DNA of 64,000 nucleotides from Melampsora larici-populina 98AG31 (taxonomy: Eukaryota > Basidiomycota > Pucciniomycetes > Pucciniales > Melampsoraceae): contig NW_006768792.1 of NCBI RefSeq assembly GCF_000204055.1, positions 212,560 through 276,559 of the forward strand, read 5' to 3'. The notes under the pieces are model-generated. The model worked only from the letters and a program-made list of their open reading frames with translations, made no database searches and was not told the DNA's origin. Made by a program: the position numbers and the translations under genes. This document shows, one piece after another, positions 1 to 12,100 of this stretch (positions are counted from its first letter, which is position 1; each line of letters opens with the position of its first letter).

Positions 1-27
1 ATTCTGATCCTCCTAGGTCCACTCAAT

Positions 28-2861
28 ATGGAAAAGCCCACGGATGCCACATCTATCACCCATCTTAGTGAGTTTCACACTTTATCTCTTGCAAGGTTTG
101 GTCCTGATATTTGCGTTTCTCCTGAATGTGCTGTGTTAGTGCCACTTGACGCTCCAAGCCTGAACCAACAAATGATTGATTCAACCAGCCAACACCATAC
201 AAACGCACTCACTGATTCTACCTCATCAACCATGGATACCGACTCACCTGGCCCCCCAACAAATATAACCCCCTCGAAACGTATTCTCAGTGCTAGCAAA
301 ACTAATTCAGAATGTACTACTTTTGCAACAAATTCAAAACGTAGGTTCTATTTCTTATTATCAAGATGGTAATTCCTCGACCTAACTGTTTGCGTTTTGA
401 AGGGAGGATTATAGATTGCTCTAACTGGTGTCGTCGTTATACTAAAAATGAAGGTATGTGATATACTATAAGAAAAGAGATTTCATTGCAATTTCGGAAG
501 CTCACATCTTTTGTACATACAGATCTATCCCACATTAACCAGCACGATCCCATGCAACACCATTGTACCCGCGATTCTGAGTCCACGATCCCTGCGCAAT
601 CAACTTCTCATGAGTCCACGATCCCTACGCAATCAACTTCTCATGAGTCCACGATCCCTGCGCAATCAACTTCTCATGAGTCCACGATCCCTGCGCAATC
701 AACTTCTCAGAATCCATACAATCAAAGCTACACTCCTCAAGGCGGCGACTCTAATCCCCGCATGGGATTTCACCAATTCAACCCTACTCTGACTAATACC
801 CCGGCATATTCTGGTCCACAAGCATTTGGCTGGCATCCACAGCAGCTTCCAGTTTATCCTATCTCGATGGGCCTCGGAGCAACTTATCCGAATATGCCTG
901 TTATTCAGACCACTCCCATTTCACACCCACAAGGCTCCGGGACACCCTTCATTTTATTTCCGCCATCATCTAATTTCAATCCATACACTCAGAACATGCC
1001 GCCTCATCTTGCCTCCGAAGTTGCAACCAGTCACCCACCTTTCAACTTACCAAGACCAACTGAGAACATAAGCAACCCTTCAGAAATCAACATGAGCAAC
1101 CCGTCACATACCTCAACAACATCTGCAACTCTTGACCTTGGAGATTCAACACGTCACACAACTGCCAATTCAGGTGACCCTTCACGCACCTCAATTCAAC
1201 GCCAGTCAAGCACCTCAACCCGTCAGCAGTCATCATCAGCTTCAGGACGCTCTCTAGAGGTACCTCAATCCACATCACAGCGCTCACACTCTCCAGCTCA
1301 TAGCTTGACTGATGATCGACCATCACAACTATTCAGAGAATCATCACACTCACGAAGCTCATCATCTCACTCATCACAACGTACAACAACCTCTGCACGT
1401 CGCGATCGGTCTACACGAGCCTCTGGAGAAGCCTCAACATCACGACGAAGCCCTTCACCTTCACCAGAACGATCTGATGTGTCATCTAGTGAAGAATCTG
1501 ATGAATCTAACAGCGGCTCCGAAAGCGACCTCGATGTGCATCAAAGACAACACTATCAGCGTCAAGCAGCCCATTCTCGTTCTAAGATTACCAAATCACG
1601 ACGCGATGGTGTTCGGTTTGAGAAGCTCACTGAAGATCAAGGGCCTTCCAAAAATGAGCAGCTATCAATTTGTATTCAGGATTACTGTAAACTTCTTCTA
1701 GGTGTCACACGTAAAGTTCGGGGTCAAAGGAGAACATCAACACTTCCCAGCCCACCATCTGAAACGGAAATTAGCAAATGGGAGAAACGCAAGAAGGATC
1801 GGAAGACAAGCATTGCAGAACGTATCAAGAAAGAACGAGAAAGGTTTTTAAAGTACAACCCGGCCCCTAAACGCGCGGAGCTGAAATTGATTGAAGAAGA
1901 AGCGACCAAAAAAGCTGTTCAAAAACTCAAACCGGCAATCTTTACTTCGCGTGTTTCCTCTCGAAACTCTACCAAATTCTCAACCACCGTAGCATCAACT
2001 TGTGAGGCAGCGCTTGCCCTGGCTGGATTCTCTAGATGCACATTCGATTGGCTTAACCCTCTCCAATCTAAATGGAACGAAGCGATGTCCACTATAATCC
2101 TACAAGAGTGGGAAAAGTGCTACTATAGGGGTGATGCATCGAGGTACTCTATCAACGCTGATCACGCCACATCCTTGAACAAATTCAAGATTTTTGAGCG
2201 ATGGTACAGCACGCAGCGTTCAAAGTTCTCACGCCAATTTCGCGAGACATCAAATAAGGAGAACGATCCGGGTTACAACTCCATGAACGATGTTGATGAT
2301 GATAAAGAGGCAAGGGATAAGATTAGCCGGGCTAACTCAAGGAAGCGTGTAAGTCTGATGGTCTCCGTATCTCCGCCATCATATTATTGTGTATCTGATT
2401 CTTGTTTCTTTACGTTATCCTAGGTATCTACACTTCGAGCTGAAACCTTCAAGAAGTATTTTCCAGACGAACGCCAACTACATCTCATCATTTTGGATTC
2501 CAGGGTTCACTCTGAGGATGAACTCGATAAAGACAACCACCAATTTCGACGGAAGCTGCCTTGGAGGAAGGAGGATTTTGACACTTTACTCAATTTGCTT
2601 GGTGAGCTATGCATTCACTTGAGAATGGATCCTCGGGGTGAAAGTATTGCGACCAAAGCTTTACGCCGAGGAGATCATGTCGAGATGAGTGAAGAGGACA
2701 AAAGTAGATCGTTCCCTCCAAAGAAGTTACCGAGATCTTTGGTGAGGGACGATTATGTAACGAAGTACCTCACAATGGCTCGACAGTCGGAACTTGCGTT
2801 ATCACCAGATGAGTTTGATCTTAAGGACATGATTGCCAAGTTGAGACGGCAGATGTCATGA
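28..2861 (+). CDS. hypothetical Ser-rich protein of a basidiomycete-type family (4 exons, 5' end may lie outside)
   Basis: Exons 28-340, 403-453, 523-2348 and 2424-2861 join in one frame to give 875 residues. All three introns (62, 69 and 75 bp) have GT-AG ends, and the first has a CTAAC branch point. The frame stays open upstream to base 1, so the ATG at 28 may not be the true start; an acceptor-like CTAG lies at 13-16. The N-terminal half is low-complexity Ser/Thr/Pro/Gln, with four copies of an 11-residue repeat (ESTIPAQSTSH), then Ser-Arg tracts and an acidic Glu/Ser run. The C-terminal third is ordered and charged, with KWEKRKKDRK and an HSEDE...RRKLPWR segment followed by a Leu-rich helix. 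That segment resembles a family I have seen in many basidiomycetes, often near transposons. I know no function for it. Inference: nuclear or transposon-associated protein. Confidence 0.72.
579..710 (+). repeat. in-frame 33-bp tandem repeat x4
   Basis: Four head-to-tail units at 579-611, 612-644, 645-677 and 678-710 each encode ESTIP(A/T)QSTS(H/Q). The copies differ by one or two bases, so the expansion is recent and keeps the reading frame of the host gene. Confidence 0.95.
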
Positions 2862-4320
2862 TATTTGGAAAAACCAAGTAGGGAGGGGATTCATTTGTCT
2901 TTTTTTTCAAATCTAATCACTCTATACACAATCATTATTTTTTCATTTGTAGTCGTGGTTTTCTCAACTTCTAGTTGTCGTTTTCTTAGAATTTTTGACT
3001 CCAATCGATACAATCGATCTAAATTTGTCTCTTAACAATTCTCATTTTCTCTTTGTTTCTGATTCCAAAAATTCTCTCAAGTCTGGTTAGTTATCGTCCC
3101 AGACTAGGAGGACGTATTCATCTTTATGTGAGTTGAAAGGAAAAGAAACGGTAATGAGAACAAAGGTAATTAACCGGGTTGGACTCGAGTAGGTTAGTAG
3201 GGAGCTGAGGGGTTGAGCCGAGCTCTGAACAGAGCTTGAGTCGAGCTCTGAACAGAGCTTGAGTCGAGCTCTGAACAGAGCTTGAGTCGAGCTCTGAACA
3301 GAGCTCGGGGAGGTGGTTTGAATCTCTAAACCTGCTCAAGTTGAGAAAGGCCACTCAACAAATTGCTTAGCACTGAGTATAAGTTTTGGATGAATCTCGA
3401 CACCAAACATGCATCACTCCCTCGCTAACGCGTCGGGAGTGTGAAATTTGGACCCTGTGTACACATCTCTGTGCGAAGAAGCGACTTCTATCAAAAGTTT
3501 GACAAACGGAATTACCCAGCACTCACCCTCCGAATGTATGACAATGCGAATAATCACCATATTATCATTAATCGGTGGATCGCATGTCATTGTCCGATTT
3601 TCTACTTGCAACTCCTTGCTTGATGCTTTCACTGACTGCATTTGTTATCTTCTTGAATCAACAATCACAATTAATTAATGCCCTGCAACTGGTAAGGCCT
3701 CAGAATCTATACTCACAGGTCCCCAATTTACCTTGTTTTCACTCAAGATGACATGTTGTACTCTAATACAATAACATTATCATACCTGATCATTTGTTTA
3801 GCAGTGAATCGACCCACACGAAATCCCCGTGTCGATTCATTGACCATTTCCTCTGACATTTTCGAACTCGCTTGGACAACGAGAAGACGTTCCTTTCGGC
3901 GATCAGACAAAACACGTCTCGATAAACAAAATGTCAGCGGTGACAATCATAATCTTGTGTAATTCATACAAGCAGTACGTCATGAAGTAGTTTTTTTTCA
4001 CACAATTGTTGTCCTCTGTCTTTATTCATTGTTATTTATCTTTGTATCTATTTATTTGTGGTTTGATTCGTATATAAAGACACAGACTCTTGCTTTATAT
4101 TCGCTCAGTTTTGTGAGTTAACTAATTACCAATCCCCATTGACTAATACCGTCTCGAATCACGTATTGGTAAATCAATATTGTATTGTATATATAGACAC
4201 TCCGGACTCATCCCAATCCAAAACGACAACCCGCTTCCCGTTTGCTTGATTAATATCTTGACTGACCAAGATTTGCCTTCTTTGTTATACCATTTAAATT
4301 TTGGACCTTAGATTCACACA
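2862..4320. other. intergenic stretch without a recognisable gene
   Basis: Only short ORFs on both strands occur here. A 23-bp tandem array lies at 3214-3305. An inverted repeat (GAATCGAC ... GTCGATTC) lies near 3806-3840. The stretch just before 4321 probably holds the promoter of the next gene; TATATAAA-like sequence occurs at about 4072 and TATATATAG at about 4188. I see no protein similarity. Confidence 0.5.
3214..3305. repeat. 23-bp tandem repeat x4, each unit a dyad
   Basis: Units at 3214-3236, 3237-3259, 3260-3282 and 3283-3305 are almost identical. Each contains AGCTCTG-AA-CAGAGCT, a near-perfect hairpin, so the array is a row of four stem-loops. Confidence 0.95.
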
Positions 4321-5584
4321 ATGCCCAACCCTGACTTTAACAAACCAACGGGCCATGGTGTTTATTTCTCGGGGAACTTCGAGATTGAGAAGAAAGTACG
4401 CAACCCTACTTCCGCATTTGTTACCTGTCCCAAGTATTGAACCTTGATCTCTTCCAACAGCTTCCATCCGATCTAGGTAAAAAATCTGGCTATTGCAGTT
4501 ATGTGGTATCCATCAATTGCGGTGGCGCTGACCGCGACGAAGAGACTCAATACGAGATTCGAGCTATAGGCTATAGCTCACCCTCAATGGCACTTGACGA
4601 AAATAAATTTTACTTTTTACGAGGCTTATTTTTTCCGACAAACACATTGAACACTCACATGGATCATCTTTACTTTGAAGGTTCTGACCAGGCAATGATT
4701 GGCCCGGCCGAAGAATTCAAAGGTGAGGTCATTAACACTGTCGGTGTAACTGGCCTTGGAATTGTTACAAAACTCCAAAATATTGTTGAGGACTGTTGCC
4801 GAAACCTCAAAGATAAAGACGACTTAGATGATCCTAAAACAATTGTGGCAACTGTGAAACACACCGATTACCACCCAAACGTAAGTATATTTCTTCATAA
4901 AATCCATTTTATGTTACATTTTATATTGACATCGTATTATAACTGGCAGATCAAACCTGCTCCAACCTTTTACGTGGAATACCGTATTTGCCCTCTCAAA
5001 TACCTTTCCGGCATCCCGCGAATTCTCAAATTGGGTCGTGAGGCCATCTTTCATGGTTACCTCAAGGACTTTAACGAGGAGACTCGCTGTTACATAGTAA
5101 TTGTAAGCTTATAATCATTATGGCACGCTCCAAGTCGCTTATAATGCTTCAACACAGGCCAATCGCGTCTCAACTACTTGTGGGCATCGTGATGAACGGG
5201 AATTCGCAGACAAAGTGATCAAAACCGAAGAAGTTAACGACGGATCTGGGCGCTCAAAACCGAAAAAGTAAGCAATTTCTTTTGCCTGTTGATGACAAAC
5301 TTAAGCCAAATTTCCTGTTTGTTTCTACTTTTAGGTTCACCCCGAAATCAGTCAACGCACCCTTCAAATCACCAATTGTTGAACAAACCTCCAAAGTGAG
5401 CACTCGATCTGGTCCCGCCGATCATCCTGTGGCCCCAGATTCTCCCGGTAGCGAATTAAGTAATCCCTTGGCCGAGGAGCCGGTGACCAAAAAGAGACCT
5501 GCTACTACAACACCTAAGAAGAGACCTCGAGCCCGTCCTGCGCGTCCAACTTCGAGCAGCACAACTCTTGACTTGACTACTTGA
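4321..5584 (+). CDS. OB-fold-like protein of a rust-type family, possibly transposon-associated (5 exons)
   Basis: Exons 4321-4395, 4461-4880, 4950-5102, 5158-5267 and 5335-5584 join in frame to 335 residues. Introns are 55-69 bp and GT-AG. The start ATG gives MPNPDFNKPTGHGVYFSGNF. Residues from about 10 to 230 alternate short hydrophobic strands and turns. They include a GLGIVTK segment, a D-rich linker, YEIRAIGY and FYVEYRICPL strands, and a VGREA-like GREAIFHGYL strand pair, which reads like an OB-fold or ssDNA-binding beta barrel. The last 80 residues are a basic Pro/Ser/Lys tail (KKRPRARPARP) and probably contact nucleic acid. I recognise the layout from rust hypothetical proteins, but the OB-fold call is inference. 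It lies about 3.6 kb upstream of the Helitron helicase in the same orientation and could be cargo or an independent gene. Confidence 0.7.
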
Positions 5585-8455
5585 AATCAGGTTTTCAAAC
5601 GAAATTCGTAATTGAATTTCTTATAGGCTTTTGCAAACCCATCACAAGTTAACATTCACCATTCCGTTGAAGTTTCATCTAAACCAATCATTGTAATAAG
5701 ATTGTTATTTTTTTCTTGAATATAATCCACCTTAAAAACATGCCAAATTTAATTTTGTTGAGTGGTTCGAGTTCGGACAATGTTTCCTTATTTAGATCCC
5801 GCTGCATTTAATCTACTTCGGTAGCCTGTTCATTGAGTTGCTCTCTTGGTAATACTTATATTTAAATAACATGATCCCTTGCCCTCCAACATTGTTTGAA
5901 CTCGTAAATGCAAGTGAACTCTCAATCCGCACGGTCAATGAATTTGCCAATCAGCTGTTAACCACAGACCCCTACGCAAATATTTTGATACGAACTGTGC
6001 TATCTAATCCTCGTAATTGATTCCATTACTCCTACTTCGTGTGCCATCAGATAAGCTTGAAGTCTCAGTCAAACTGAAGACTTACATACAAGTTCATGAG
6101 GCACAATTCTGAATTTAATGTCAGTAATATAGCACCAATCTTGGAAATCTGAAGCTGTTCGTAAACCAAAAAACTATTGATCCAACATTCAACAAAAATC
6201 TAGAAGTCCATACGAAATGTAATATCTCTTGATTTTTGGTAACACATAACCTTTCTGTTACCAAAGGTCAAAAAATGGAGTAACATTTAAGAAATCCAAA
6301 TATGACCTATCTCCACCAACACAGTTGAAACTTCAGGATATCAATAATCAAGGAGTAACATATGCGCACAATTATTTGTGAAGTAGCAACAATGGCCCAA
6401 ATCAAATACAACTGCCTTAATCATGACAATGCCTGTGTCAAAAATCTACCATAAGCATTGGTGATTATGGGAATAAGGTATACTTCACGCCGAGATCCAA
6501 ACCCAAGTGCTCATCTCAAACGCCCACGTATACAACATTGGATCAAAGACTTCATTTGTTGAACTCTACCGCAATGTACACAATGATGTACACTGTTACC
6601 CGGGTCTCTGGCACTTGACCACGATTTGATAAGAACAAACAAAGTCATTCCTTGCGTAAGTTTGCAGAATCTTGTTATGTATTTGAGTCATGCTACTAAC
6701 CCAATTTGATGAGATACTCTGTACGACGGCAAGATTTCTGGGAACACACATACAATGTCGGTAATAAGTTCATTTACAAAATTTCGCAACCTGAGCACAA
6801 GATCGGAGCACACAAGTTAATCATAATATAAAAAAACGTTTTTTAGGATCCCCTCGACACTAACGGAGTTTGATTTAATGCCTACATAACAATCAACCCG
6901 AATTCGGATTGACACTATCGGTGGACCTCGCAACGATATGTAAGTAAACATGAGGTGAGCCCCGTTTTTGGTATTCAATTGACACATGACAAATGAAAAA
7001 CTCTTTATTATCTTCAAACCGCGCCTGGGAACTTGATGATGGTTTGTGTTGATTTGCAGTGGTAACAGCTACAAGAAGAGAATTGTCCCTATTAATTTTG
7101 AAATTAACATTAACTCTTGAGAACGACTTACACAAAGATTGGGGTCCATTTCTCGAGGAAACATAACTAATGACAAGAATAAGTCCTTTAGATTCCAATA
7201 TTCAAAATAACGGGACTTTGATAGCTTACGTGGTGTGAATTGGTTCAAGTGAATGCACGACGATCTGAGGGACCGAAAGGGCCAATTGATGTTTCAAATG
7301 TTGAAACATTTGGTGGTCCATATGTTTTATCACAAGCCCCAGGAATGACGGTGAATTGGTGAAGTTGATGATATAATGAACTCGATCCTCTCCACAAACT
7401 TTACAATACGTATCGATAATGCTAACAATCTCACGTTGAATAGTATAAGACAAACGAGCAATGGTTTCAGAAATATGAAATGGCTGGGCTGGGTTTACGA
7501 TGTTGTTCACATTTTTACACATTCTTGAATGAATCGGCATGATGATGAAGAATGTTGGAATCAGAATTTTTTTTAATTTATTATTGGGAATCAAGAGTTC
7601 TACGAGCGAATGAACGTGTGATAACTAATTATATACTTGGCTTATTAGACACTACGTTTGGGTACGGTCCCGGAGACTGATTTCACTTTAGGGAGCGGTG
7701 AAACATAGTTCATGGTAAATCATGACCGTTCACGAATAACTCAATCGACTTTCAACATAAATTTGTTCTCCGGAAGATTGTCGCGACATTGAGCATTAAT
7801 CAACAAAACATTGTACACACGGAATTAGATTCAGCAAGGGCAATGGCAATGTACAATCATCCATCTCTGCGTTTATACTCCAAGATACCCGGAAACTGAG
7901 TAATCCCCCGGAAACACGACCAAATTCTGGTTTGACATCGATAATAACTATGTGTACGTTCAAACAGGTCTACATTCATATCCATATATTTTCCGGATAC
8001 CCGTGAACCAAATAGTTAACTCATGCAATGCGACGTACATTTGCTGTGTGAAACGGAATAGTATCATCAATCACACGCGAAACACGAATAAACGGATTTA
8101 CTATCACCTGAATTTAGACTCACTTTGAACTCATATAATCATCATGAAACCGAAATTCGAATTCGCTCGAAATCAAGGGAGGAAAATCTTTTGCAAACTC
8201 ATGAATTCATGAGGTGGAAAGTTTGGATTGGGCACGAATCAATTGGAACCAAGATTAGCACCGGCTAATTCGCTTTCGAAATTCACTTGCAAACACTTAA
8301 CACGAATAATTTGAATCCTTTGTTTGGATGCGAGTATGGATGGCTCAAAAACCAGGGTATAACCGTGAGTTACACTACCAGCAACGAGAAAGGTACCACA
8401 AGACTGACATATAACATCGAAATTGTATGCTTGTAATCAATCAGGGGGAAATGAT
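5585..8455. other. gene-poor stretch between OB-like gene and Helitron
   Basis: No intact gene is visible. ORFs are short and lack recognisable domains, apart from a reversed Helitron Rep remnant at about 6893-7020. Composition is AT-rich with many GAATTC/AATTG-like words. This may be old Helitron-derived sequence. Confidence 0.45.
6893..7020 (-). pseudogene. relic of a Helitron Rep domain (HUH-type motif), reverse strand
   Basis: Read on the minus strand, about 7000 to 6920 encodes SIEYQKRGSPHVYLHIV. This aligns residue by residue with SIEFQKRGLPHAHLILFL of the forward Helitron at about 10738-10790, and the DNA matches closely over the same 34-bp core. The second motif histidine is replaced (HVY for HAH), and no longer Rep frame surrounds it. 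I read it as an old, inverted and inactivated Helitron fragment. Confidence 0.55.
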
Positions 8456-9112
8456 CCTTCGATTTGGTTTGTAAACTCAGATACTATAATTGTCTAAAAA
8501 ACCTCGGTGAAATTCAGGATGTCGGGTTCGCAATCAACCCAGATATGGATGCGGATGTCCTATGTCAACATTAAGCAAGTCAACTTTAGCGAGACCGAGA
8601 ATCTTTTCAACAATTCACCCTGTGTATCGTCAATTCACTAACCAACTAACGGTTCTCGCAACGCCCATGGACAACGTAAGCTTCCGCATCAGACATATGA
8701 TTATTGAAACACGTTGATACTTGATAAAATGATACAACTGACTGAGATAACTTTGCGAATTCAAATACGATAACTGTTTCTGAAACCTCAGTGAAATCAA
8801 GGTGTGGAGTCCCCAATTGGGTTGGCGAAGAATACACACAACCTATGCCAAACTTGAGTGCTTCGAGCTTCGCGGTACCCAGAACTTTTTTCAACAAATC
8901 AGCCTGTATATCAACAATTCACCTATCATGTAACGGTTCTCGCAATGCTGACGAGCAACGTGAGCTTTTGCGTGAGGCATGTGATTATTGAAATACGTTT
9001 GTATCTAATAACATGAATGTGGATTAACTGTGATAATGGCGATTGCTTGATGCATTAAGATTAATCTGCAAGACTACGTAAGTACCCAATACGTTGGTGA
9101 AATCAATAAGTC
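8456..9112. repeat. degenerate tandem repeat, period about 285-300 bp
   Basis: Landmark strings recur in order. ACCTCGGTGAAATTC at about 8500 matches ACCTCAGTGAAATC at about 8786 and a weaker TTGGTGAAATC near 9092. ACGGTTCTCGCAA occurs at about 8649 and 8932. TGATTATTGAAA occurs at about 8697 and 8981. Two full diverged units and a partial third precede the Helitron ATG, so this may be its upstream noncoding region. Confidence 0.7.
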
Positions 9113-9193
9113 GTCCATTATACCTTATTGTTGACGATTCATTCTCTATTTTGCATTGCTTACCTCTTCATTTTCTAAAAAATCACAATTATC

Positions 9194-12100
9194 ATGCCTC
9201 GAAGAGCAGCAATTCGGCGACAAAATCATGGGCTCGCAGTGCGTACCGAAGCACTAGGATCCGAAGCCAACCTCCTATCCTGGTTCCGTGGCGAAATTCC
9301 ATTCAATTTAGGACCTCAAGACGATCAGTGTACAGGTTGTGATGCATACCGATGGAGAGCGGAACGAAGACTTAAAGACGCTAAACTTCTCAATACCACC
9401 TTCCGAAACTGTTGCAATCACGGTCAAGTTGATCTTCCTTTGAGATACTTCCCGCAAGACGTTGGAGAACAGGTTCCAGAATTCTATAAAGCTCTGTTAA
9501 GGAACAATGACCAGAGTAAGTTAGCACGTTTGGCAAAAGTACTATCATGATTTAACATTACATTCTTTTCAGGATCTAGAAATTTTCGAGAAGACATCCA
9601 GAAATACAACAACGGTCTATCATTTACTTCCCTGGGCGCGAACATTGACGCCAGCGTTCTCGGACAACGCGGACATTCAATATTCAGAATTCAGGGGCAA
9701 ATGTATCACAGAATAGGATCTTTGATGCCAATGCCCGCGAATCATCCCGGGTTTGCTCAAATTTACGAGTTCAACGCTTAGACGCCGAAATCATGCTTCA
9801 GCTTCAAAATTTCATGTATGATGTGAATCCATACGCGGAATGTTTCAGATCAGCAGCCGAAATCTGCAATGCAAATGGTCCAATTCGCACGCTCCGGATC
9901 AATACCATCACGGTGCCCGGGACTGATCACCGGAGATACAATCGTCCAACCTCGAATGAAGTTGCCGCTATCATTGAGGGCAATGGAGAAATCGGAAGAC
10001 ACGGAAGGGACATCATCTTAAGGCGACAATCAGGACTCATAGAACCGATTTCCGAACTCCACACCGCGTATTTTGCTCTACGGTATCCTCTTCTATTCCC
10101 TTACGGGTCTCAAATGTGGCATGACGCCTATACAAATCCAACGGAAGACGGTACAAGAAGACTCTTTTTGTTTTGTTTTCGAGTAATGCTAACTTGTTTT
10201 TATTCCATGCTAGATCCCGATGGCACAGTCACATGTCTCAAATGGTTTGCTTTTCTTCTCTTCAAGCGCCCGGTCTACTCAGTCATCCTTGCATCAGGTC
10301 GCCTCTTTCAAGAGTTTGTAGTCGACATGTACGTATGTGTAGAACATGCGCGACTAAATTTCATCCGCTTCCATCAGAAAGAACTCCGGGCTGAGCTGTA
10401 CAGTGGTATAGTGGAGGCACTGGGAAATGAAGTTCAGGAAGAAGTGGTTGGTCGCCGGGTTATCTTACCTTCGAGTTTCGTAGGCGGCCATCGTAATATG
10501 CAAGCTTTATATCAGGATGCAATGTGTTTAGTTGCCGAATTTGGCCACCCAAGTTTATTCATAACTATGACGGCTAATCCGCATTGGAATGAAATCGTCG
10601 AGGCACTGGAAGACGACCAAACCGCTGACGACAGACCGGACCTCGTTGCTCGCGCATTCCATCAAAGGTTTCACGCAATGTTATCTGATGTAACCAAATG
10701 GGGCAGGCTAGGGAAATTTACCGCTTATGTATACTCCATTGAATTCCAAAAACGAGGCCTACCTCACGCCCACCTGATCTTATTTCTCGATCCTGACTCA
10801 AGACCTTCAACACCGGAACAGGTTGACTGTCTGATCTCAGCTCAACTTCCTGATCCCAAAAGAGAACCTGACTTGTTCCGCTTAGTTTCCCATCATATGC
10901 TGCATGGCCCATGCCATTGTTACAAATGCTGGGATGGGACGAGGTGCAAAATTGGTTATCCTAAACCATTTTGTGAAACGACCAGTATACCGGATAATCG
11001 CTATCCCACTTATAAACGTCCTGCAAATGGCTGATTTTCAATTAATGGCGGAACTAGATTTGATAATGGAAGTGTCGTTCCTTATAACCGCTTTCTACTC
11101 TTGAAGTATGAATGTCATATGAATGTGGAAGTGGCAGCGAGTATTCGCGCGGTAAAATATTTGTTCAAATATATTTTGAAAGGCCATGACCGGACCATGG
11201 CAAGTGTTGAGGAACAAGGTCCCAGGGACGAGCTTTTGGCATTTTTAAACGCACGTTTCTTAAGCGCACCTGAAGGTGAGTATTTACCTTCAAACAAATA
11301 AATACCTGATTCTGACTCGAGTATTTAGCTGTGTGGAGGTTACTACAGTACGAAATCTCGGGCAGGTATCCTGCAGTTCAGCGACTAAATTTACACCTCG
11401 AGGGCGTGCAAACGGTGTACTATCTCGATGAAGCGGGTCTTCGGAGGGCAATGGCTACAGGCCGTGCCGAGCGTACAACTCTAACGGAGTTCTTCCGCTT
11501 GTGCAGTGAAAATTGTCCATTACCCAGAGTGGAAAATTGTACGATCCGATCATTAAGATACCAAGACGTACCCAAGCATTTCAGGTGGGTTAAAATAACA
11601 AAAAGATTACAAGCTAGGAAAAATAGTTTAAAATCAATAGGCCGGATTTATTACGCCAGCATCAGACGAGGAGAAGTCTACTACTTACGTCTATTGCTGC
11701 AACATGTGCCTGGACCTATCTCTTTTGCCGCATTACGCACAGTTAACGGGATCGTATATAATTCCTTCCGTGATGCTGCCGAGCAACACGGTCTACTATT
11801 GAACGACCGGCACTACCACCAATCGCTCACCGAAGCCGCTGTTTGGAAAACAGGACACCAGCTTTGACAAATGCTTGCAATAATCCTTTGTCACAGTGCT
11901 CCTTCCAACCCATTACAACTATGGACCAAACATATAGAGGATCTATCTGACGACTGTGAGTGGAAAATTAGGAGACTAAATCCTAATGCAGAACCCAATA
12001 GGCTTCAGATACAAAACTATGCACTATTTTTGCTTGAGAGAACGCTTATCAGTATGGAAAATGGTTTAGAGGGTGTCGGCCTGGTACCTGTTGATGTACA

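Noticed and set aside
7226..7594. 122-codon minus-strand frame next to the Helitron relic
   Set aside because: I looked for Helitron motifs and found none. It may be chance in AT-rich DNA.
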